A stretch of DNA of 17,179 nt, taken from assembly GCA_002284615.2 (NCBI GenBank), contig MU069988.1, positions 16,116 to 33,294 on the forward strand. Direction: 5' to 3'. The notes under the pieces were generated by a model, which was not told the DNA's origin, did not search any database, and was given only the letters and a program-made list of their open reading frames with translations. The first letter of the stretch is position 1; each line of letters begins with the position of its first letter. This DNA is from Dunaliella salina (taxonomy: Eukaryota; Chlorophyta; Chlorophyceae; Chlamydomonadales; Dunaliellaceae). Of this stretch, positions 1 through 8,400 are shown piece after piece. The position numbers and the translations under genes are program-made.

Positions 1-228
1 CTTAGCAAAGGTGGGGCATGTGCAATGCCAATCTTAGCAAAGGTGGGGCATGTGCAATGCCAATCTTAGCAAAGGTGGGGCATGTGCAATGCCACTCTTA
101 GCAAAGGTGGGGCGTGCGCAATGCCAATCTTAGCAAAGGTGGGGCACATGCAATGCCAAACTTAGCAAAGGTGGGGCCTGGGTACTGCCGATGATCTTAG
201 CTTAGGTGGGGCACAGCCATTGGTAGCT
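1..228. repeat. 32-bp minisatellite
   Basis: Five regular units starting at 1, 33, 65, 97 and 129 (CTTAGCAAAGGTGGGGCATG then TGCAATGCCAAT), followed by two diverged units at 161 and 196. It is probably longer, since it is cut by the left edge. Divergence grows toward the right end, as is usual at array borders. Confidence 0.97.
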
Positions 229-1899
229 GTTGATATTTTCCATGATCAGTGCTGCCATTACAATTGAGTCGTGTCGTTCCACTTCCAGTATGTCTCCTGT
301 TATCAATGTCAATATAACTAGTGTTGAACCACGATCAACACGTCTTCCAAGATCAGTGTTGTTGAATCAGGCATCGCTCCACGATCTGTTGGTCATCCAA
401 GATCAGCGCCGTCTTGATATACTGTGCAGCTTCTTGACCATTACGCAATATTTATTCTTTTTCAAGCCCTGTGCAATGCACAAAATTGGTCTGGAGGTGT
501 GAATTAGGTGAAATTTCAGGGTTTCCCAAAAATTTTGGGTGCATAATGGGGAGTGCGCAATGGATTTATTCAATTCAAAAAAAAAAAGAAGGGTGCGTAC
601 TGGTCACAAGCCTCTATGGTATCAAGGGTCGTTCCACAAGCAATCGCAAGCGCCACTTGAAGGCCTTGCCGGGCACGAGGCGAGCCCTGGAGGGTTGTGG
701 TACAGCTATTGGATGCAGCATGCCAAAGTCTGGACCTCTATCAAAATTGATGCTTGCAGCAAGTGCATAAGCAAGTTGGTCCTACCTCCACCACCTGCTC
801 TGTGCGAACAAAACCATGTTCTAACGTCCCAAGCAATGAGCAATGCAGGCAATTTGTCGTGTGGAGGTGCTCATTGTGGCTCAGATGCTGCCTTGCATGC
901 ATCTTGGCAGGCAAGGGTGGTTTCTCAACTTTCATGTACGGCCAGTGCTCCTGGACTGAGCTATTCTGAACCCGTCTGATCATGCTGTAACATCTTACTG
1001 GGGGGGAGTGTGCTCCCAGGGTGACCTGCAAGTAAAGGTGTGAAATCGAGACAAAGCATCGCAACTGCTGCGTCCACTGTCCACATGAGCACATCCCCTG
1101 GTGCTGCCAAGCATGACTCAAACTAGAAACCTCAATGAGGCCAGCAGTGGCCTGTGGGAGTAAGAAAGTGTGCTTTTGACAAAGTCAGAAGCGCACTTGT
1201 GCCTCATGTGCAAGCATGGACTTCCCGATGACTATACTGAAGGTGCCGCCCAATATGACATGCTTTGAAGGGACTGAGGACGCAGATTGAATCCCTGTGC
1301 TGTCATGAAGAAACATACGGGCAAATTTGCGATTTTGGAACAGCTACCAACTGACCATATGCTACAGCCCTCAATCCCCTATTGGCTATCCAACGCTTTT
1401 TCCAGATCCCGAAATGGTGCAGTAAGTGCTGAGGTATGCTGAAATGGCCGCTTTTTGCCTAGGAAGGGATGGGCCAGCCATGGGGTCGACATTTGGATTG
1501 GTGCTCCACGACTTTGCAGCCTCTAGGCTCCCCTCCGCACAGATGCGCGTGTGAGCTCAGGCATCACTGCACTTGCTGACCACATGACTTGTTTATTTAC
1601 ATGATAGCTCATTGTGCTGGTGGTTCTTGGATTTGAGGTGTACGGAACACGCAGCTGTAAGTGTGTGGCGTCACATTGAATGGAGTTGAGTGGCTGGAAA
1701 ACGGCACCCCGGACATCTGTCCTTGAAGGCAATATGGAAAAGCAGATTGCACGCAAGGAAGTGCCTGTTGCCCGGTTATGCAATAGAGCACCTGCTGCCT
1801 GACCAACTGCAGTGATGCGTGCTCAGCTGCTCTATCCATATGTGTGCTTGCAAGCCTGCCCAGTATACATGCCATGCAAGGCTAGCAGTCAGCCGTTTT
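229..1899. other. No recognisable gene; unassigned DNA
   Basis: Only short overlapping frames in several directions. 255-400 contains diverged pieces around CCACGATC and CCAAGATCAG. An open stretch near 1308-1433 (+), reading MKKHTGKFAILEQLPTDHML and on to SAEV before TGA, looks less random than its surroundings and ends beside GAG|GTATGC, but I recognise no family in it. I see no NAGS kinase-domain motif here. Confidence 0.5.
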
Positions 1900-2584
1900 G
1901 ACTGGAGGCCTTGTAACCTTGTAACCTTGTATACATGCCATGCCAGCCTGCCATCCATGTCTTTCTGCAAAAAAAAGCTGTGGACTGCATCCCTTAGAAA
2001 AAGAGTGCACCTAGACAAATAAGAAGAACATGGCTTCATGGGCATGTACTGGGTTTGTCCAGAATAGAAAGCAAGGAGAGGAGCAGAATCTGAGCACCTG
2101 GCCATGCAGTCCAGCCTGCCTGCCATTCCCCCCCCTTCAAGATGCCAGCCTGCCCCCTTCATGCCTGCCGGCCATCCATGTCTGTTTTCCAACAAAAAAA
2201 AAAGGGAAGAGAACGTGGACACCTGAGGATGCAATCCAGCCTACCTGATCCCCCCACCCCCTCCTTTCAAGATGCCAGCCTGTTGTCTTTACCAGCCTGC
2301 CCCCTTCCCCCTTCATGCCATCCATCTCTGTCCGCCTCCCCCCCCCAAACACGGAAAAGAATGTGAACACCTGGCTATGCATTCCATCCCTTCCGGTGGA
2401 CATTTACTGCTGGCAGCGTTAGGCGTTATTTACGTTACGTTGCGTCATTTATGTTTTTTACTGACAAAATGGAATCCTGGCATTAAATGACAGTAAGTTT
2501 TTTTTTCCTGACGTCTGACGATTCGCCGTGTGCATTGTTTACGGCAGAAAAGTCAGGATTGCATCATTTACGGCCATTTGGCAA

Positions 2585-2620
2585 GCCTTTGGCATCTGGC
2601 TTTGATGCAGATGGCAAAGC
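2585..2620. repeat. Imperfect inverted repeat
   Basis: GCCTTTGGCATCTG and CAGATGGCAAAGC pair with one mismatch around a loop of about 9 nt, just upstream of an A8 run. It lies within the unrelated block that splits the satellite. Confidence 0.5.
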
Positions 2621-2674
2621 ATAAAAAAAATGCAGTTGTTGGCCCTACTCCGGCCAAGTTGCCTACTTAAGCAT

Positions 2675-2785
2675 CTGCATGCTGCGCAGACCCTCAGACG
2701 CAGCACATGCTGCACGGATCTTCAGACGCAGTGCCCGCTGCACAGACTTCACAGCACTCGCCTGCTGCACAGACCACCGCTTCGC
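2675..2785. repeat. About 28-bp tandem repeat (GCTGCACAGAC core)
   Basis: Four diverged units with the core GCTGC(G/A)C(A/G)GA and CTTCAGACGCAG. They are read by short frames on both strands, with no protein family recognised. Confidence 0.75.
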
Positions 2786-3130
2786 CCTTCATGCCTGCCG
2801 GCCGTCCATGCCTGTCTGCCAAGAGAAAAGGGAAGAGAATATGAACACCTGGCAATGCATTGCAGCCTGCCTGACCACCTGCCCCCCCCCTCAAGAGGCC
2901 AGCCTGTTGTCTTTGCCAGCCTGGCCCCTTTCCCCTTCATGCCATCCATCTCTGCCTGCCCCCGCCAAAAAGGGAAAAGAACGTGAACACCTAGCTTTGC
3001 ATTCCAGCCTGCCTGCCATCCCTCCCCTCCCAATTCTTCAAGATGCAAGTCTGCCCCCTTCCCCATTCATGCCTGCCACCATCCACGCCTGCCTGCCCTG
3101 TGTCCATAAAACACTAGCATGTCTGGCACC

Positions 3131-3190
3131 AGAAAAAGAAAAGAAAAGAAAAGCCTATTCAGGCCAGAGGCTATATGCATTAAGGGAAGG
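3131..3190 (-). mobile_element. LINE 3'-terminal motif, copy 1
   Basis: On the minus strand it reads CCTTCCCTTAATGCATATAG, then a GCC/GGC hairpin, then a (CTTTT)n-like tail. It matches the tail of the LINE at 13205-13264. Only the last 60 nt or so survive. The pyrimidine-rich end abuts the 125-150 bp satellite. Confidence 0.7.
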
Positions 3191-3204
3191 TGGCCTCCAT
3201 CCAG

Positions 3205-3760
3205 TCTGCCCGCCATCCAAAAGAGGCCATCCTGCCCCCAAAACAGGAGAGTCATCAGCCTCACATCCCTCCCTGCATCCGTTTAAAGGATGCCATCCTG
3301 TCCCCAAGAAAGGAGAGCTGTCAGCCTGACAGCAATCCCTGCATCCATTTAGGAGATGCCACCCTGCCCCCAAAAAATAGAGGAGCTGTCAGCCAGCATC
3401 CATCCCTGCATCCTTGCAAACCTTGCCATCCTGCCCATAAAAAGAAGCACTGTCAGCCAGACACACATCCCTGCATCCCTGCATAAGGTGCCATCCTGCC
3501 CCCCCAAAGAAGAGCTGTTGGCCTGATTCCACTCCTTGCGTCCATCCAAAAGATGCCATGGATGTCAAGTCTACTTTCTCTGGCACCAAAGAAAGTAGAG
3601 TTGGCATCCATCCCTGGATCCATTTAGTCTGCCTCGCAACCAAAAAATGCCGTCCTGCCACTCACAGAAGGATTGCCCGTCTGCCATTCAAGGGTTGCCG
3701 CCCTGCCACAAACAGAAGAATTATCCGCCTGTCATCCATTCAACCTGCCCGGCATCCATC
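3205..3760. repeat. About 65-bp tandem repeat
   Basis: About eight units start at or near GATGCCATCCTGCCCCCAAA (3224, 3290, 3357, 3426, 3490 and 3553, with degenerate ones near 3645 and 3697). Each contains GAGCTGTCAGCC and CATCCCTGCATCCAT. The 66-68 nt spacing lets long repeat-derived frames persist, but these are not genes. Confidence 0.88.
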
Positions 3761-3767
3761 ACTTGCC

Positions 3768-3835
3768 CCTCTCTTGGTGGTTTGGAGGATGCTGTTTTCC
3801 CCTCTCTTGGTGGTTTGGAGGATGCTGCTGCTCCT
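3768..3835. repeat. 32-bp direct duplication
   Basis: CCTCTCTTGGTGGTTTGGAG followed by GATGCTG occurs twice back to back, essentially identical, so this is a recent duplication. Confidence 0.95.
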
Positions 3836-3849
3836 GCTTTCTAGCAGCA

Positions 3850-4075
3850 GCACCCTGCAATCAACTGGGGCTCTTCAATTCCAATGCCCTGCAATGGGAG
3901 CAAAATGTCCCTCAACATCAATGCCCTGCAATCAACTCGTGCCTTTTAGTATCAGTGGCTTGCAGTGGGAGCCCTGGCAGGCCTTGCAATCAAGTTATAC
4001 GTTTCCATGTCGGTGCTGTGCAATGGGAGCAAGCCAGTGCCCTGCAATGGGAGCACTGGCAGGACTTGCAAGGGC
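3850..4075. repeat. Short interspersed repeat CCCTGCAATGGGAGCA
   Basis: The core TGCCCTGCAATGGGAGCA or TGCCCTGCAATCAACT recurs six to eight times at irregular 25-40 nt spacing, with GCAGGCCTTGCAA / GCAGGACTTGCAA variants. 4076-4460 after it holds nothing recognisable. Confidence 0.8.
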
Positions 4076-4461
4076 TGCACTATGCTTCATTCTTGCCATC
4101 CTTACCCACCGCTCCACCCAACAAGCCGGTGCTGGCAAGAGATCTATGCCTTTGGGTGAGCCGAAAATGAAAGAGAGAAGGGAAAGATTAAGGTTACAAG
4201 CCGAAAAGGTGTGCGCAGAACTTAAGACTTGAAAATTTCTGAACCAGCAAGCTCTCAGGGTGGGCTGTATGAAACAGCGGGGGTGCTTGCAGCCTTTTGG
4301 CTGCAGGAAATGGTGGGTTGCCCATTGTCTTCCGTTCCCCGGTGCTTGAATGCCTTGAAGATATGGTGCCAGCTGGTCCTAACTATGGACCTATCACAGG
4401 AAAGTTTCGGGGGCTTCCCCTGCCCGTCTTCCCCAAACCTTTCTACGTGGCTCTATTATGA

Positions 4462-4555
4462 TTAAAGGACACAAGTAAGCAACAACAGTCATTATTAGGA
4501 CACAAGCGAGCAAAAGCGGTTGTTATTAGGACACAAGTACGCAAAAACAGTCGTG
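4462..4555. repeat. About 32-bp tandem repeat, three units
   Basis: Three units of the form TTAGGACACAAGTACGCAAA followed by AACAGTCG, diverging at a few positions. Confidence 0.9.
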
Positions 4556-4604
4556 AGAAAAATCAGCTTGGTGTGTGAGCTGAAGTGCTCAAAAAGGACA
4601 GAAG

Positions 4605-4720
4605 GAGGCATGTGGCAGGCACTGTGGTGAAATATGTGGAGGAGGCATGTGGCAGGAGGAGGCATGTGCAGGTGAGGCATGTGGCAGGAGGAGGCATGTG
4701 GCAGGCAATGTGGTGGAAAA
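4605..4720. repeat. GGAGGCATGTGGCA minisatellite
   Basis: Five copies of (GGA)GGCATGTGGCAGG, and the longer block GGCA(C/A)TGTGGTG(G)AAA appears at both ends. It runs directly into the dispersed repeat that starts near 4698. Confidence 0.9.
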
Positions 4721-4905
4721 TGGGAATTTCCCCACATTTCCCACTACATTTTGTCTTGTTTGCCCCCAGGCATATAGCAGTGATATAGCAGACACCATTA
4801 CAAAAGAACAGGGATCAATTGGTGGTCTGGCTGGGTTAGTGGGGGCGGGAACGTGGGAGGGGGCAGGCAGATTTTTAAGCCATCATCCCTTTTTTAAACC
4901 CAGTC
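4698..4905 (+). repeat. Dispersed repeat R1, copy 1
   Basis: Shares with 8385-8575 an ordered series of segments: CAATGTGGTGGAAAA, GTAGCAGACACCATT-CAAAA, CAATTGGTGG and TGGCTGGGT, then a G-rich stretch. Same orientation in both. In this copy one frame stays open, but I recognise no protein family. Confidence 0.75.
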
Positions 4906-5246
4906 GTGAGGTATTGAAGAAATGTATAAGGCCTTGGGGGTGCAACTGCCCCTCTCACACAGAAGCCCCTATGCCTCACTTTTTGTACGCATCACTCAAG
5001 CTTTCGATACTAGAGGTGCATGTACTATTCATTGATGGAGCTCTGTTTCAAAGGGAAATACTGACCATGACGTTCAGGATGACCCTGTCAGCGAGGACGG
5101 GAAGGTGTGCAATGAAACACCCAAATTGCTGCAACCCATGGTCTCAGCAGCGTTTGCACAAGAGCATCTGAGCAAGGACCAACTCAAGAGGCAAGTCTGT
5201 TTAGAGTCGGTTGTGCAAGTGTGCAAGCGCAAAGAGCAGCTGAAGT

Positions 5247-5247
<1 letters not shown>
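4906..5247. other. Upstream flank of NAGS exon a; unassigned open stretch
   Basis: A plus-strand frame is open from about 5036 to a TGA at 5245-5247, with charged, helix-like sequence (AFAQEHLSKDQLKRQ then VCLESVVQVCKRKEQLK). It stops at the edge of the AC repeat, has no donor in a useful phase that I can defend, and lacks the expected kinase-to-GNAT linker. I do not assign it to NAGS. Confidence 0.4.

Positions 5248-5315
<68 letters not shown>
5248..5315 (+). repeat. (AC)34 microsatellite at a splice acceptor
   Basis: Uninterrupted AC dinucleotide for 68 nt, ending one base before the TGCAG acceptor of NAGS exon a. It occupies the place of the polypyrimidine tract. The reverse strand reads (GT)n and yields only meaningless Cys-Val frames. 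Confidence 0.99.
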
Positions 5316-5319
<4 letters not shown>

Positions 5320-5320
5320 G

Positions 5321-5436
5321 GCATTCGTAAGGCAGGCCCCGGCGACCTAGATGCCATTGTCGGCCTTTTGAGGCCCTTAGAAGACGCTGGCATCTTGGTG
5401 AGGCGGAGCCGGGAGGACTTAGCAAACCTGCTCCAG
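5321..5436 (+). CDS. NAGS: NAGS exon a: start of GNAT domain
   Basis: Encodes 38 codons, IRKAGPGDLDAIVGLLRPLE through DLANLLQ, preceded by two bases (GC) that complete a codon begun in an upstream exon. The acceptor is CTGCAG directly after a 68-nt AC repeat, so there is no ordinary pyrimidine tract. The donor is CAG|GTGCGC, weaker than those of later exons. It ends in phase 0, matching exon b. Partial copies of its 3' half follow downstream. Confidence 0.88.
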
Positions 5437-8400
5437 GTGCGCCACTGATGATGCAAGCATCCTTTAGAAGCCCCCTAGGGGATTGTTTGGCCCTTTAGAG
5501 GATGCTCAGGCCCTTAAAGGATGCCTAGGCTCTTAGAGGCCCCCAGAGGATGCAGGCATCTTGGTGAGGCGCAGCCGGAAGGCGAACCTGCTCCAGGTGC
5601 GTCATTGAGGATGCAGGCATCTGCCCCTGAGATACCCTTAGAAGAGGGATGCTCAGGCTAAGAGGCCCTTAGAGGATGCAGGCATCTTGGTGAGGTGGAG
5701 GCGGAGGACTTGGCTAACTCGCTCCAGGTGGGTCACTGGGGATGCAAGCCCTTAGAGGCTTTTAGAAGAGGCCCTGAGAGGATGCCCTTAGCCCTTTCAG
5801 GCCCTTAGAGGCCCTTAGCGCCTGCAGGCACCTTGGTGAGGCGGAGCCAAGAGGACTTGGCAAACCTGCTCCAGGTAAGTCACTGGCCTCATCCAGGGTA
5901 CTACTGCACCGAAGCAGTCATCTGCTCTGTGTGTGTTCCTCACTTGCATCATGTGAAATTGCTGTGGGGCTGACACCCAGCAGCAGGAGGGTTTTTGCCT
6001 GACTGCTTGGTGTGTCAAGCAGGTGCGTAAGCACACAAGTGCAGAGCCAAAAGGCATCCGGAAACAGCCACAGAAGCATCTTTACACACTCTGATGCACC
6101 CTTGCAAATGTGTGCTCACATTTCTGGGCAGGACTTCACGGTGGTAGAGCGCGAGACCAAGGTCATGGGCTGTGCTCTGCTTCTGGACCTTGGCAAATCA
6201 GAGGACGGCACACATGTAGCTGAGGTAAGTCATTTATTACATGTATCACTTTTAGTGTGCTCATTGTTCCTGACATGGGTCATTCACCGCCAGCAAGCAG
6301 TCTATCAGTCTTTTTGTTCATACCCTTTTCAAGCAATCAGCTGAGGTGTGTTTAGAATGGCAAGCTCTCGCTCGCAATGTCATGCCCATACCATCGAATG
6401 GCTCTTATCACTCAGTCAGCCATCACAACCACTTCCACTGGCGCTTGCAGTTGGGTGCGTTTTGTGTAGACCCTGTGTTCCGTGGCTCAGGCCGAGGAGA
6501 CTCACTCTTGGACTACGTAGAGCAGGTATGGCGTCGTAGCGTTTTTGTCTCCACCAAGTCTCATGACCAAGCCTTTGTGTGAGATGCGTGTTGTACAGCC
6601 CAACAGGTGGTTCAGGATTTAGGATGGGTCAAGTGGGATTCACCAATGTGTCATGCATGATTCCCCAGGGGGTCTGAGGCCTGCTTGCCAGAACTCACAT
6701 TGCCTGCCTATAAAGCTTTCCTTGCCTCCGTTGGTGGGACTCACTGTTACAGCGCTGACTGATGGGTCTTTCCTCAATGCACGCTGGCTGTATCCAGTGT
6801 AGACTGGTTTACCTTTTTCCCTTGCTTCAGCTAAATCCGGGACTGCGTTTGAGGGCCAAGATAAGGAACAAGTGCACAGGCTTGGATGTAGGCACTGCTC
6901 CATGTTAGCCAAGTGCAGGCGGAACAGGTTTGCCCAAAGAAACGCCGGCATGCATTTAACGAAGTTGAAGAAAAGATGCGCAGTGTCGAATGTTCAAAAG
7001 CAAGAGTGCTGCACACCACTACCCTGCTGTTCATCCCTTTTCTCTCGTGCACCACTGCAAACCGTGAGCAGGAAGCTAGAGCAAACGGCATAGAGCGCCT
7101 GGTGCTGCTCACTACGCGCACGGCAGACTGGTTTGAGCAGCGGGACTTCAGGCTGCAAGGTGCGTTTGGTTTAATATTTTGTTCGCAGAAAGCAAAACAA
7201 TGTCTCTTCAGAGGGGATGCCAGTCACTGCTCTAAGGGGCGTGTGGTTGTTACTGGGGCAGGTTGCTCCCATTTCCAGCAGGCTGGAAATGTCTCTTCCA
7301 GTCTCCTTTCACAATCCTTGCATGCCTATGTATGCCTATGTTTGTAAACCATGTATGCCTGTATACATATATCACGTATGCCTGTATACCTGTACATATA
7401 CATATATCACGCATGCCTGTACAGGTATATACATAAACCTATGTATACCTGTATACATATATCACGTTTGCCTGTATATGTGTATGTAAACCATGTATGC
7501 CTGTATACATACATCACGTATGCCTGTATATGTGTACATATGTATGCCTAACGATCCATGTATGCATATATGTCCATGTATGCGTATGAAACCATGTATG
7601 TTTCATTTCACAAAGCATGCATGCCTACCCTTTATAGTTTATGACATATCATGCGCATCATCCTCATTTGATGAGGATAGGTGTACCCCAGATCATTTTC
7701 CTGGCTTTAGATCACAGTAACCAGCTTGCATATCCACCCTTGAACTTTCTGCCGCCAAAAAAGAGGGACTTCTCACCTGTTTTCCACACGATGTCCTGCA
7801 TACCCCCCCCCCCAAAAAGGAATAGAAGCCAGGTTTGAGCCAGGTTTTCAATTCCTTTGCATCATAATTACTGGAATTATTTCATGGGGGGCTGAAACTC
7901 TGTACCTGGCCAACCATTGTGGTTTTTTACTCCATTTCTTTTCAATAGAAAGCAGTAATGTTCTTTCGGTGCAAGGACTCAAATCACTCATAAGCACGCA
8001 ATTATGTGCAGTGGGTGGGCTGGAATGCAGTTGCGATGAAAAACGGGGCTTATGCCGCGGCTGAATTTGCAATCGGGCCCCTACATCGGGCAGTCAAATT
8101 CAAGCGCTGCAGATGGCTGCAAGACAGTTTGCGTCCAAGCTTGACTGGCCACAGTCGAGGTCCAGCAATGCAAGGAGTGTGTAATTGATGTGCCCATTCC
8201 AGGGGGTCCCAACTTGGCCAGTTTGGGTGATGTCTGTCACAGGAAACCTTTTGAGCCTCCACGGACCCGCCACCCCCAAGAACTTTCACGCAGCTACGTT
8301 CTCTGATTTTAGACAGAATCCTGCCCGAAAAAGTTGCGGGAGATTCGGCAGTGTGTGGGCTTGGTGCTCAAATAGGGGAAAACTGGACAATGTGGTGGAA

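Larger units (their letters stand above)
1900..3130. repeat. Degenerate satellite of about 125-150 bp units, interrupted
   Basis: Units begin near 2098, 2222, 2371, 2849 and 2991 with variants of CTGGCNATGCATTCCAGCCTG. Each carries CCAGCCTGCC, a C run, CAAGATGCCAGCCTG, a CATGCC(TGCC)ATCCATC block and a purine stretch, AAAAAGGGAAGAGAACGTG. A partial unit lies at about 1933-1990. Unrelated DNA at about 2400-2780 interrupts the array. All ORFs here are by-products of the repeat. Confidence 0.85.

Noticed and set aside
1..228. CRISPR array
   Set aside because: Units are contiguous 32-bp repeats without unique spacers, in eukaryotic DNA; a minisatellite.
2679..3329. A 216-codon Pro/Ser/His-rich open frame
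   Set aside because: It is a by-product of C-rich satellite units; all three frames are open over much of it.
5036..5247. An upstream NAGS exon ending at the AC repeat
   Set aside because: The frame ends in TGA, and the residues do not match the kinase-GNAT linker.
5074..5456. Cys-Val or Thr-His repeat proteins on either strand
   Set aside because: They are translations of the AC/GT microsatellite.
8006..8188. A 60-codon frame in the last NAGS intron as an extra exon
   Set aside because: Exons d and e join in phase and align with the family without it; there is no homology to NAGS and no suitable splice pair.
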